The translations under genes were made by a program, and so were the position numbers. Below, in pieces: positions 1 through 9,114 of a stretch of DNA of 64,000 nt (position 1 is the first letter of the stretch; the number at the start of each line of letters is the position of its first letter). The DNA is from Aliarcobacter cryaerophilus (GTDB lineage: Bacteria; Campylobacterota; Campylobacteria; Campylobacterales; Arcobacteraceae). The notes below the pieces were generated by a model. That model did not search any database and was not told the DNA's origin. It saw only the letters and a list, made by a program, of their open reading frames with translations. The DNA is taken from NCBI RefSeq assembly GCF_014352935.1, contig NZ_CP060694.1, positions 496,001-560,000 of the forward strand, in the 5' to 3' direction.

Positions 1-3000
1 AATCTTGTAAATTCAACTATTACAAATGATGGTACATTTGATATTTCAAGTAATAATGGTGCTTATGGTATATATGTAGATAGGGATGTACAAAATTCTC
101 AAGTTATCAATAATGGTGATATGACTATCAAAGTAGAGCGTGATTTAGTAAATGCAGATGTTCAAACACAAGATAGTACTAATTTATATGCTTCAGGAAT
201 TGAAGTAAATGCTGTACGACAATATACAGCACCTGCAGAGGGAATTATAAATATCTCTAATAGTGGTACTATCAATGCATCGGCAACTGGAAATCTTACG
301 GTAACTGGAACTATAGAAACAGGTGAAAATGAAGAAGGAGACCAAAGATACACATCATTAACAGCAGAATCAAAAGGTATAGCCATAAACTCTCTTCTTG
401 GGGATGACTTAGTTGAGGGTGCAATTGCAACATTTGAAAATAGCGGTGAGATTAAAGCTACTTCAAAATTAAATTTGGATTTTATAAATCAAGGTGATTC
501 GATAAATTTTGGTTATGACCAATTTAAAGCAATAGCAACTGGTTTAGAAGTAGATGGAGATGATGCCCAAATAATTAATACCGAAAGTGGAAAAATAAAT
601 GCATTGGCAGAAATCAATATTGATGAAAAAGGAACAGTAAGCTCTTATTATCTATTTGCAGAAGCAAATGGTATCAAATCGTATGATTTTGAAAATATTA
701 CTTTTGTTAATGATGGCACTATTGATTCAAGAGCAATTTTTAATGGTACATCAGATGCTTATTCTAAATCATTTGGTATCTATATAGATACTGAAGTATC
801 AAATGCTTCAATAACATCAGCAAATATTATTTCAAAATCAGATGCTACTGCTACTAAAGGAGATGCTTATGCTAGAGCAAGAGGTATTGATATTTATTTT
901 TTAGAGAATGGTAATATAAGAAATATTGATTCTATTGAAGTAGAAGCTAAATCAGATGGGATTTCTGGAAGTGATTCATCTGCTTATGGTATTGTATCAG
1001 ATGATTTTAGAAACTCACATATTACAAATGATCAAACAGCTGAACTAAAAATAACATCAATATCAAAGTCAATTGAAGGTATATCAGAAGCTAGCGCTAG
1101 AGGTATTTTTGCTAATAATGTAGGTGATGATTTCTCAATCACAAATATAGGAAATATAGAAATAGTAGCAACAGCAAATAGCTATGATTATACTATTGTA
1201 GAAGCTTACGGTATTCAAATAGACGATAATGGCGTATATGGAGACGAAGGAGCAGTTATTTCAAATAGTGGAAATATAAATGTAAAAGCAAATGGAACAA
1301 TTATTGACACAGTAGATGGATATATGCAATTAGAAGCTTATGGTATTAAAACAGGTTTTAATGATGAAAGTCAATTAAATATTATAAATAGTGGAACAAT
1401 AGAAGCACATATAAATAACCAATTAGATCAAAGAGCTTATTCACTCCATTTAGGTAATTCAACAAATAGTGATTTGAATGTTACAAATAGCGGGATATTA
1501 AAAGGAAATATTTATGTAGATGGAACATTAACAAACAACGGTACATCAAATAATAAAGCTATTATAGAATTAGCACATAATGCAATGGATGAAGAGAATG
1601 CATATATTTCTAATTTTACAAATGGTGAACATGGTATTTTAAAAATAGGACTTTTAACAGATGGGACTATAGGAAATACAAAATATTCACAACTAAATAC
1701 ACAAAGTGCAGTTTTTAATGATGGCTCAACACTAGATGTAAATGTTTTAAGTGCTTCAACAAATCAACCATTATTAGCAGGGAAAAGACTTGAAAATGTA
1801 GTAACAGCAAGTAATGATTTAACAATAAATGGAAAATTAAATGTAACAGACAACTCAGCTCTTTTAGATTTTGCTTATGTAACAAGTGATGAGTGGACAA
1901 ATGGTGAAGATGGAGCAATTCATTTAAATATTGTTCAAGCAACAAATGCAAAAGGTGAAGAAATCACAATTGAAACTGCTACAAAAGAAGGTGGTGGAAA
2001 TAAAAATACTCAAGCAGCAGCAAAAGTATTAAACAATATTTCTAATAACTTAGAAAACTATCCTACTATGGCTCCTGTTATTAGTGCATTTAATGGTTTA
2101 CAAACAGAAACTCAAATTGCCAAAGCAGTAGAAACAACAACACCATTAGCCCCAACAGCAACAGTAGGCGCAACAACACAAATATCAAATGGAATAGCAG
2201 GAATAGTAACTCAAAGACAAAATGCAAATATTTCAGGTGGAGGTTTAAACTCAGGAGATACAATGTTTGCACAAAAGAACTTCTGGTTTAAACCTTTTGG
2301 ATCTTTAGGATCTCAAAAAGATAAAGATGGGATTTCGGGATTTGATGTAAAAGCTGGTGGATTTGGATTGGGTCTTGATGGAGAGTATAAAGATAATCAA
2401 AATATAGGATTTGGATTGTTCTATACAAATGCAAATGTAGATGTAAATAATGTAAATCAAAAAGCAGACCTAGATGTATTTACAACTTTAGTATATGGAA
2501 ATGTACCTGTAATAGATGATAAAACAAACTTCCTATATCAAGTTGGTTACTCTTGGCAAAAAACAGATGGTAGTAGAGAGATATTTACAGGTCAAACAGC
2601 AACATCTGATTATACAAGTAAAACAGCATCTTTAGATTTGAAATTAATGAGAGATGTACAAATAACTGATAATTTACTGTTGCAACCAATGGTTGAGACA
2701 ACATATAGACACTTTACAAACCCAGCATATAAAGAGAATGGCGCAGGAGCATTAAATTTAAATGTAGATAAATTTACATCAAAAGATTTAATAGTAGGAT
2801 TAGGAACTATTGCTCACTATAAATTAACAGATGATTCAAAAATAGTAGGGAATGTAAATGTAGGATATGATTTCGAAGGTAAAAATCAAACAGTAACATC
2901 AGCATTTCAAGGAGCAGCAGGAGTAAAATTTGATACAAATGGTATAGATAATGGAAGATGGTCTTACCAAGCTGGAATAGGGTATGAATTAGATATAAAT

Positions 3001-3096
3001 AAAACAAATAGTATAAATGTATCATATGATTATCAAGGACAAGGAAGTGATTTCTCAAATAATACAGTATCTGCTAAATATGTTTTAAAATTCTAG
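1..3096 (+). CDS. Autotransporter adhesin-like protein, 3' part (5' end outside window)
   Basis: The reading frame is open from base 1, so the ATG at 121 is internal and the gene begins upstream of the window. The visible passenger is Asn/Ser/Thr/Gly-rich, with many NSGxI-type turns typical of a beta-helix, and carries about a dozen degenerate repeats headed by a short AYGI/ARGI-like motif (near bases 61, 190, 664, 769, 880, 988, 1099, 1207, 1339). From about base 2270 it becomes an autotransporter beta-barrel (WFKPFG start, alternating aromatic strands) and ends in a C-terminal Phe, as outer-membrane barrels do. This is a type V secretion architecture: the barrel sits in the outer membrane and the passenger is surface-exposed. 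The ligand is unknown. No protease motif was seen. Confidence 0.9.
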   Translation, partial: NLVNSTITNDGTFDISSNNGAYGIYVDRDVQNSQVINNGDMTIKVERDLVNADVQTQDSTNLYASGIEVNAVRQYTAPAEGIINISNSGTINASATGNLTVTGTIETGENEEGDQRYTSLTAESKGIAINSLLGDDLVEGAIATFENSGEIKATSKLNLDFINQGDSINFGYDQFKAIATGLEVDGDDAQIINTESGKINALAEINIDEKGTVSSYYLFAEANGIKSYDFENITFVNDGTIDSRAIFNGTSDAYSKSFGIYIDTEVSNASITSANIISKSDATATKGDAYARARGIDIYFLENGNIRNIDSIEVEAKSDGISGSDSSAYGIVSDDFRNSHITNDQTAELKITSISKSIEGISEASARGIFANNVGDDFSITNIGNIEIVATANSYDYTIVEAYGIQIDDNGVYGDEGAVISNSGNINVKANGTIIDTVDGYMQLEAYGIKTGFNDESQLNIINSGTIEAHINNQLDQRAYSLHLGNSTNSDLNVTNSGILKGNIYVDGTLTNNGTSNNKAIIELAHNAMDEENAYISNFTNGEHGILKIGLLTDGTIGNTKYSQLNTQSAVFNDGSTLDVNVLSASTNQPLLAGKRLENVVTASNDLTINGKLNVTDNSALLDFAYVTSDEWTNGEDGAIHLNIVQATNAKGEEITIETATKEGGGNKNTQAAAKVLNNISNNLENYPTMAPVISAFNGLQTETQIAKAVETTTPLAPTATVGATTQISNGIAGIVTQRQNANISGGGLNSGDTMFAQKNFWFKPFGSLGSQKDKDGISGFDVKAGGFGLGLDGEYKDNQNIGFGLFYTNANVDVNNVNQKADLDVFTTLVYGNVPVIDDKTNFLYQVGYSWQKTDGSREIFTGQTATSDYTSKTASLDLKLMRDVQITDNLLLQPMVETTYRHFTNPAYKENGAGALNLNVDKFTSKDLIVGLGTIAHYKLTDDSKIVGNVNVGYDFEGKNQTVTSAFQGAAGVKFDTNGIDNGRWSYQAGIGYELDINKTNSINVSYDYQGQGSDFSNNTVSAKYVLKF

Positions 3097-3136
3097 TAGA
3101 GAGTATAAAAAAAGTGAAAGAGTAAAAGTTTTACAA

Positions 3137-5059
3137 ATGAGATTAATTTTAATTTTCTTAATATTTGTTTCAGCGCTTGAAGCTAAAAAAGATATAAAAG
3201 TTCAGCTTCGTTGGAAACATCAATTCCAATTTGCTGGCTATTATATGGCTTTGCATAAAGGTTTTTATGAAGATGTTAATCTTAATGTAAAATTATTGGA
3301 GGGTGATGAAAAGATTGATGTTGTAAAAACAGTCTTATCAAAAAAAGCTGACTTTGGTATTTCAAACTCTAGTTTAATTCTTGATTATATGAAAGGTTTA
3401 GATGTTCTAAATTTAGGGGCTATTTTTCAACACTCTCCAAATATTTTATTAACAACAAAGGATTTTAAAAGTCCTGTAGATTTAGCAAGGGATGGAAAAA
3501 TTGCTCTTATGGGAGGTGATCAAGATATTGAACTAAAAGCAATGTTTTCCAAAGAGGGTATAGATTTATCAAAAGTAAAATTTGTAACAAACGAAAACTA
3601 TTTTGAAAATTTCATTGAAGGCAAAATCGAAGCAATTAATTCTTATATCTCAAATGAGCCTTTTGTTTTGAATCAAAAAGGCTTAGATTTTAAAATAATT
3701 GATCCTCGTGACTATGGATTAGATTTTTATGGAGATACTTTATTTACATCTAAATTGTTTTATAACAATAATTATGAAACAGTTTCAGCCTTTAGAACTG
3801 CTACTTTAAAAGGTTGGGATTATGCTTTAGAGAATATTGAAGAGAGTGTAGATGTTATATTAAAATATTATAATACTCAAAATAAATCAAAAGAAGCTCT
3901 TATATATGAGGCAAATACTTTAAAAAAACTTATAAATAATGATTTAGTAGAAATAGGTCATATAAATCGTGGTAGATGGGAAAATATAGCTTTGGTTTAT
4001 AAAGATTTAGGTTTGGTTAAAAGTCTATCAAAATTTGATGATTTTTTTTATATTGAAAATAAAAAAGTAGATTTAACATGGTTTTATATCTATTTTTTTA
4101 TATCATCTTTTTCTATTTTTATTATCTTAGGTATTGTTTATTACATTTATAAAATAAATAAAAAATTATTAAAAAGTGAAAAAAGACATAAAATACTTTT
4201 TCAAAACTCAGCATCTGCTGGATTGGTTTGGAAAAAAGATTATATTATTACAGAGTGGAATGAACAAGCTACAAAACTTTTTGGTTGGAGTGCAAGTGAA
4301 GTAATAGGAAAAAGTTTTTTAGATTTTTTAATACCACAAGATGAAAAATTTAAATTTGATGATGGTCTAAAAGCTATTTTTGATGATAATAATCTTCATA
4401 TTTTTATAAATAAAAATTGTAAAAAAGATAAAAGTATAATAATATGTGAGTGGTACAATACAAAATTGCAATCAACTACTGATAATAGCTCAGAAGTTGT
4501 CTCTCTTGCTATAGATATTACAAAAAGGTTTGAAGATGAACAAACTCTTAAATTACAAGCAAATAATGACTTTTTAACAAAACTTCCAAATCGTCTATTT
4601 TTTGAAAATATACTTCAAAAAGTTTATTCATATTCAAAAAGGAATTCTACTATATTTGGTTTAGCAATTATAGATTTAGATGGATTCAAAGCTATAAATG
4701 ATATTTATGGTCACTATGCTGGAGATGCTCTTTTACAAGAGATTTCTTTAAGATTTCAAGATTGTATAAGAGCAGAAGATACAATAGCAAGAATAGGTGG
4801 AGATGAGTTTGCATTTATTTTTCATATAGGTACAATTAAAGAACCTTATGAGAAAATAATAGATAGATTGTTGCAAGAAGCTTCAAAAATTGTAGTATTT
4901 GATGGAAATATTAAATTACAAGTATCTGCAAGTATTGGAATAAGTTTTTATTCAAAAGATAATGATGTTGATACTAAAACTCTACAAAAACAAGCTGACC
5001 AAGCTATGTATTTATCAAAAACAAAAGGCAAAAACTGTTTTACAGTTTTTGATACTTAA
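3137..5059 (+). CDS. NMT1-like periplasmic sensor / PAS / GGDEF diguanylate cyclase
   Basis: This 640-residue protein starts with a signal peptide (about residues 1-16). A periplasmic substrate-binding domain of the NMT1/THI5-SsuA type follows (about 18-290; the region around QLRWKHQFQFAGYY is typical). Next come one membrane helix (about 314-337), a PAS domain (about 350-460) and a GGDEF domain. The active-site GGDEF is intact at residues 554-558. An RxxD inhibitory site (residues 545-548) lies five residues before it, which suggests product inhibition by c-di-GMP. By family knowledge it makes c-di-GMP in response to a periplasmic ligand, perhaps a pyrimidine or amine-like molecule; the ligand is inference. 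It begins 40 bases after the autotransporter gene. No strong ribosome binding site is visible. Confidence 0.88.
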   Translation: MRLILIFLIFVSALEAKKDIKVQLRWKHQFQFAGYYMALHKGFYEDVNLNVKLLEGDEKIDVVKTVLSKKADFGISNSSLILDYMKGLDVLNLGAIFQHSPNILLTTKDFKSPVDLARDGKIALMGGDQDIELKAMFSKEGIDLSKVKFVTNENYFENFIEGKIEAINSYISNEPFVLNQKGLDFKIIDPRDYGLDFYGDTLFTSKLFYNNNYETVSAFRTATLKGWDYALENIEESVDVILKYYNTQNKSKEALIYEANTLKKLINNDLVEIGHINRGRWENIALVYKDLGLVKSLSKFDDFFYIENKKVDLTWFYIYFFISSFSIFIILGIVYYIYKINKKLLKSEKRHKILFQNSASAGLVWKKDYIITEWNEQATKLFGWSASEVIGKSFLDFLIPQDEKFKFDDGLKAIFDDNNLHIFINKNCKKDKSIIICEWYNTKLQSTTDNSSEVVSLAIDITKRFEDEQTLKLQANNDFLTKLPNRLFFENILQKVYSYSKRNSTIFGLAIIDLDGFKAINDIYGHYAGDALLQEISLRFQDCIRAEDTIARIGGDEFAFIFHIGTIKEPYEKIIDRLLQEASKIVVFDGNIKLQVSASIGISFYSKDNDVDTKTLQKQADQAMYLSKTKGKNCFTVFDT

Positions 5060-5078
5060 ACAATTAGGAGTAATATAT

Positions 5079-5900
5079 TTGAAAAATATTTTTATCTATA
5101 TAGTTTTATTAAATATTTTTATTTTATTTTTTACAGGATGCTCAAATAAAATTCCATCTTTAAATGATAGAAAGCAGTTGGCTTTTTCTTTGATAAATGA
5201 TAAAAATATTACTCAAAAAGATATAAATACAACTCAATTTAATATATTCTCTTTTCAAAAAGTATCAAATAGTTGTAAAGATGGCATAAAAGTATATATT
5301 GAAGGAGATGGATTATCTTGGATTTCAAGAAATATTGTATCTTCAAATCCAACACCCACAAATCCAATAGCCTTAAAATTAATGCTACTAGATAATAGCT
5401 CTTGCAAAGTATATTTAGCAAGACCTTGCCAATATATAAACTCTAACTCTTGTGAAGAAAAATATTGGACAAGCCATAGATTTAATTTAAAAGTTATTGA
5501 AAGTTATCAAGAGGTTTTAAATAATTTAAAAAAAGAGTATTCAAATACTAAATTTGATTTAGTTGGATATTCTGGTGGAGGAGCAATTGTCACGCTTTTA
5601 GCATCTTTTCGAGATGATATAAATAGTATTACAACAGTAGCTGGAAATTTGGACATAGAAGAGTGGAGTAGAATTAAAAATATTTCAAAGCTAAATGGTT
5701 CTTTAAATCCAGCAGATTTTACTCAATCTTTGGAAAATATTAAACAGTATCATCTTATAGGTTCAAACGATAAAATAATTCCAAAAGAGATATTTTTTTC
5801 ATATCAAAATAGATTTAAAAATAAAAAGAATATAGAATATTTTATATATGAATCTGATCATAGTTGCTGTTGGGAAAATATTTATAAAGAGAGATTTTAG
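5079..5900 (+). CDS. Alpha/beta-hydrolase lipoprotein
   Basis: I chose the TTG at 5079 because AGGAG lies at 5066-5070 with an 8-base spacer. Translation from there gives a lipoprotein signal peptide ending in the lipobox FTGC (Cys near residue 21). The in-frame ATG at 4962 would overlap the preceding gene and bury the signal. The mature protein has an alpha/beta-hydrolase nucleophile elbow, GYSGGG, and a late SDHSCCW segment that could supply the catalytic His. A serine-hydrolase role at the inner or outer membrane is inferred; the substrate is unknown. Its stop overlaps the kdsA stop on the other strand by four bases, so the two genes are strictly convergent. Confidence 0.78.
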   Translation: MKNIFIYIVLLNIFILFFTGCSNKIPSLNDRKQLAFSLINDKNITQKDINTTQFNIFSFQKVSNSCKDGIKVYIEGDGLSWISRNIVSSNPTPTNPIALKLMLLDNSSCKVYLARPCQYINSNSCEEKYWTSHRFNLKVIESYQEVLNNLKKEYSNTKFDLVGYSGGGAIVTLLASFRDDINSITTVAGNLDIEEWSRIKNISKLNGSLNPADFTQSLENIKQYHLIGSNDKIIPKEIFFSYQNRFKNKKNIEYFIYESDHSCCWENIYKERF

Positions 5901-6697
5901 TTTCCTAAAGCCTCTTTAATAGCAAAAATCTCATCCATAGTTTTATAAAGTTGTTCAATATGAAGCATATTTGGTCCATCGCTTTTTGCTGTTTTTGGGT
6001 CAATATGTGTTTCAAAGAAAAATCCATCAACTCCAACACTAGCAGCAGCTCTTGCCATATATGGTACAAATGAGCTATTTCCACCAGTAGTACCTCCAGT
6101 GCTTGGAATTTGTACACTATGAGTTGCATCGAAAATCACAGGAGCATATTGTCTTAAAAGTAGCAGATTTCTCATATCTACAACCAAAGCTCCATATCCA
6201 AAAGTATTTCCTCTCTCACAAAGCCAAACACCAGCTTTTTGGCTATTTTCATAAGAAACTTCGCTTACTCCTCTTGTGTTTAACACTTTTTCAACAGGGT
6301 GTTTCATAGCATCAGCTGCCAAAAACTGCCCTTTTTTTATATTTATTTTTGCTTTTGTTTTAGCAGCAGCTACAAGTAAATCTGTTTGACGACACAAAAA
6401 AGCAGGTATTTGAAGTATATCCATAACCTCTCCAGCAGGAGCAGCTTGATATGACTCATGAATATCAGTAACCACTTTATATCCAAACTCTTTTTTGATT
6501 TTTTCAAAAATTTTTAAACCCTCATCAAGTCCTGGACCTCTAAATGAGCTTAGGCTTGTTCTGTTTGCTTTGTCAAAACTTGCTTTAAAATAAAAATCAA
6601 CTCTTTTATCAAGACTAAGAGGTCTTAATTTTTCTGCTATTTTTAAAACTGTATCCATATCTTCTAAAACACAAGGTCCTGTCATAACTGTCAACAT
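5897..6697 (-). CDS. kdsA: 3-deoxy-8-phosphooctulonate synthase (KDO-8-P synthase)
   Basis: KdsA condenses phosphoenolpyruvate with arabinose-5-phosphate to give KDO-8-phosphate, the precursor of the LPS inner-core sugar KDO. The 266-residue length is normal. Family landmarks include TGPCVLE at the N-terminus, the KASFDKANR substrate loop, SFRGPG, VTDIHE and FDATHSVQ. Cys9 in GPC occupies the position that distinguishes the metal-dependent class from the Asn-containing metal-independent class of E. coli. The AAAAGGAAAA ribosome binding site lies inside a long hairpin (see 6698-6856), so translation may be controlled. It lies downstream of an EamA-family transporter gene, separated by that structured leader. 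Confidence 0.95.
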   Translation of the reverse strand: MLTVMTGPCVLEDMDTVLKIAEKLRPLSLDKRVDFYFKASFDKANRTSLSSFRGPGLDEGLKIFEKIKKEFGYKVVTDIHESYQAAPAGEVMDILQIPAFLCRQTDLLVAAAKTKAKINIKKGQFLAADAMKHPVEKVLNTRGVSEVSYENSQKAGVWLCERGNTFGYGALVVDMRNLLLLRQYAPVIFDATHSVQIPSTGGTTGGNSSFVPYMARAAASVGVDGFFFETHIDPKTAKSDGPNMLHIEQLYKTMDEIFAIKEALGN

Positions 6698-6856
6698 AAT
6701 ATATTTTCCTTTTATTTAATTGGTTCCCAATTAAATAAAAGGAACCATACTATATTAAACTACTTTTTAACGGAATTTATAAAAAATTCCTAAAAGTAGC
6801 TTGTTCGTTCGAACTCTCTTTGAGAAAACTCTAAAGGGCTTCGAGAACGAAGCCTT
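6698..6856 (-). promoter_or_regulatory. Structured 5' leader of kdsA with paired Shine-Dalgarno (copy 1 of a two-copy element)
   Basis: Read on the minus strand, this leader has three parts. First comes a hairpin at 6856-6827 (AAGGCTTCG, loop, CGAAGCC) followed by TTTAGAGTTT. The second is a hairpin with CTACTTTT pairing AAAAGTAG, containing an inner GGAATT/AATTCC stem. The third, next to the gene, allows two exclusive pairings: GGTTCC with GGAACC, or an 18-bp perfect stem at 6706-6744 (TTCCTTTTATTTAATTGG and its complement, three-base loop) that contains the kdsA ribosome binding site. The same plan recurs before bcp (13380-13481) with different stem sequences. Control of translation is inferred; the first hairpin could also terminate transcripts from the upstream gene. 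Confidence 0.6.
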
Positions 6857-6867
6857 GAATTAATTTT

Positions 6868-7746
6868 TTATTTCTTACTAACCATTATTCCACTAATTAC
6901 AATCAAAATTATACCCAAAAGCACTATAAAAGATGGAAAAGCATCACCCATAAAAAGCCCCAAAACTATTGAAAAGGCTATATTACTATAAGAAACCGTG
7001 CTTACAATTCCAGCTTTTGCAAGAGAGTAAGATTTTGTCATATATATTTGTGCATAAGTAGAAAAAACTCCTAATAAAGCTATAAAAATCCAATCTCTTG
7101 CCTCTGGCATTACAAAAGTTCCTAGCATAAAATCAAGATGTGGGTTTGTGTAAAACTCACTTATTATCATAAAAATCAAAGGAAAAATTGTACCAACTGC
7201 CATAAAAGATAAAACTATGGCTCTGCTGTCATAAAATCTTCTAAGTTCTCGTATTGAAGTATATGCAAGTGCTGCTCCAACACCTGATAAAATTCCTAAA
7301 TAATCTGTTTTTTCTAAGCTACTTCCATCAAACTCGGCTATAAATAAAATTCCAATAAATCCTACAATTACTCCAATCCAACCTTTAATTCCAATTTGCT
7401 CTTTTAAGAAAAAATATGCCAAAAGTGCTGTAAATATTGTAGAAGTTTTTGAAAAAGTCATTGCCTCACCCAAAGGAATATTTGCTATATTATAAAAGAA
7501 AAATAGTAGTGCCAAAAACCCAGCAACTCCTCTAAAAATAAGTAACCAAAATTTTCCACCTAGTTGTTTTAAAGGACTTTTGTATATAGAAAATAGTATA
7601 AAAAATACTCCAAAAACATTTCTAAAAAATACTATTTCAATAGTGCTTAATTTATCACTAAGTTCTTTTGCAGCAACTCCCATTAAAGCAAATAAAAAAG
7701 AGGCAATAATCATATATTTTATAGCTTTATTTACATTTTCTTCCAA
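6868..7746 (-). CDS. DMT-superfamily transporter, EamA family
   Basis: This 292-residue protein has about ten hydrophobic helices arranged as two EamA repeats (about residues 8-140 and 148-288). That is the normal layout of drug/metabolite transporters in the inner membrane. The substrate cannot be read from sequence; homologues export amino acids or other small metabolites, or are uncharacterised. It is encoded just upstream of kdsA on the same strand and is divergent from murA across 96 bases. Transcription may continue into kdsA unless the hairpin at 6827-6856 stops it. Confidence 0.85.
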   Translation of the reverse strand: MEENVNKAIKYMIIASFLFALMGVAAKELSDKLSTIEIVFFRNVFGVFFILFSIYKSPLKQLGGKFWLLIFRGVAGFLALLFFFYNIANIPLGEAMTFSKTSTIFTALLAYFFLKEQIGIKGWIGVIVGFIGILFIAEFDGSSLEKTDYLGILSGVGAALAYTSIRELRRFYDSRAIVLSFMAVGTIFPLIFMIISEFYTNPHLDFMLGTFVMPEARDWIFIALLGVFSTYAQIYMTKSYSLAKAGIVSTVSYSNIAFSIVLGLFMGDAFPSFIVLLGIILIVISGIMVSKK

Positions 7747-7782
7747 TCCAAAATCCTTTTAAAAGCAAAAGTATTGCAAAAT

Positions 7783-7810
7783 TTGGGTTAAAGCAATATT
7801 TCGATAAAAT
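7783..7810 (+). promoter_or_regulatory. Possible sigma-70 promoter for murA
   Basis: TTGGGT at 7783-7788 and TAAAAT at 7805-7810 are separated by 16 bases, about 32 bases upstream of the murA ATG in the divergent intergenic region. Both boxes are imperfect and the region is AT-rich, so this is tentative. Confidence 0.3.
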
Positions 7811-7842
7811 CTTAACCATTTTAAACATTATTTAGGAAATTT

Positions 7843-9111
7843 ATGGATTATTTAAAAATCATAGGAAATCAAAAACTAAGTGGAGAAATATATATTTCTG
7901 GAGCAAAAAATGCTGCACTTCCTCTAATAGCAGCTACAATTTTAGCAAAAAATGAAACTATCATAAACAATCTTCCAAATGTGGCTGATATAAATACTTT
8001 TTTGAAGTTAATAAAAATGCTAGGTGGAAGTTTTACTCAAGATAAAAATAGGGCAGTTATCGATACAAGCACTATTACAAATACAACTGCAACTTATGAT
8101 ATTGTAAAAACCATGAGAGCCTCTATTTTGGTTTTAGGTCCACTATTAGCTAGATTTGGACATTGTGAAGTTTCACTTCCAGGTGGTTGTGCAATAGGTC
8201 AAAGACCTGTTGATTTACATTTAAAAGCTATGGAAGCTATGGGAGCAAAAATTGAGATTTGTCAAGGATATATAAAAGCAACTGCACCAAATGGATTAAA
8301 AGGTGCAAAAATTGTATTTGATAAAGTTACAGTTGGTGGAACTGAAAATACAGTTATGGCAGCTGCTTTAGCTTCAGGAGTTACAACTATAATAAACGCA
8401 GCAAAAGAGCCAGAGATTGTTCAATTATGTGAAGTAATAGCAAGTGCTGGAGTAAAAATAGAAGGAATTGGAACTTCTAAAATTATAATTGAAGGAACAG
8501 GTGGAGAACTACTTGATATTAAACCTTTTAGCGTAATTCCAGATAGAATAGAAGCTGGAACTTATATGTGTGCTGCTGCTATTACAAATCAAAAATTAAC
8601 TATAAAAAATATTGTTCCAGCTCATCTTGAAGCTGTTATTTCAAAGTTAGAAGAGATGAATTTTGAGATAGGTATAAAAGAAGATGAACTTACAATTTTT
8701 CCAACATCAAAAATTTTACCAGTAAATATTATAACAACAGAATACCCAGGATTTCCAACAGATATGCAAGCTCAGTTTATGGCACTTGCAACTCAAGCTG
8801 AAGGAACAAGTACAATTGATGAAAGACTTTTTGAAAATAGATTTATGCATGTTAGTGAACTACTTAGAATGGGTGCAGATATTCAGTTAAATGGAAATAT
8901 AGCTACAATTATTGGAGAAAAAGGTAATTTAAGTGGAACAGATGTTATGGCAACAGATTTAAGAGCATCTTCTGCTTTAGTTCTTGCAGCACTAGTTGCT
9001 CAAGGAGAGACAAATATTCATAGAATTTATCATCTTGATAGAGGATATGAAGATTTAGAAGGAAAATTTTTGAAAATTGGTGCAAATATTCAAAGGTGTA
9101 AAGAAAAGTAA
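7843..9111 (+). CDS. murA: UDP-N-acetylglucosamine 1-carboxyvinyltransferase
   Basis: MurA transfers enolpyruvate from PEP to UDP-GlcNAc, the first committed step of peptidoglycan synthesis in the cytoplasm. The 422-residue length is standard. The N-terminus has [10 protein letters not shown] with the conserved Lys-Asn pair. The active-site loop [10 protein letters not shown] carries Cys116, equivalent to Cys115 of E. coli and the fosfomycin target residue, so the enzyme is of the Cys (sensitive) type rather than the Asp type. The C-terminal [11 protein letters not shown] motif is intact. The start is supported by TTAGGAAA eight bases upstream. It is followed after three bases by a small HNH-like gene, probably in the same transcript. 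Confidence 0.97.
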   Translation: MDYLKIIGNQKLSGEIYISGAKNAALPLIAATILAKNETIINNLPNVADINTFLKLIKMLGGSFTQDKNRAVIDTSTITNTTATYDIVKTMRASILVLGPLLARFGHCEVSLPGGCAIGQRPVDLHLKAMEAMGAKIEICQGYIKATAPNGLKGAKIVFDKVTVGGTENTVMAAALASGVTTIINAAKEPEIVQLCEVIASAGVKIEGIGTSKIIIEGTGGELLDIKPFSVIPDRIEAGTYMCAAAITNQKLTIKNIVPAHLEAVISKLEEMNFEIGIKEDELTIFPTSKILPVNIITTEYPGFPTDMQAQFMALATQAEGTSTIDERLFENRFMHVSELLRMGADIQLNGNIATIIGEKGNLSGTDVMATDLRASSALVLAALVAQGETNIHRIYHLDRGYEDLEGKFLKIGANIQRCKEK

Positions 9112-9114
9112 TTT

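Noticed and set aside
1-1500. CRISPR-like or simple DNA tandem repeats in the first 1.5 kb.
   Set aside because: The periodicity is in the protein motif only; the DNA repeats are degenerate and lie in one open reading frame.
4962-5078. Upstream ATG at 4962 as the start of the lipoprotein hydrolase.
   Set aside because: It would overlap the diguanylate cyclase gene by about 100 bases and hide the signal peptide and lipobox; the TTG at 5079 has a good ribosome binding site.
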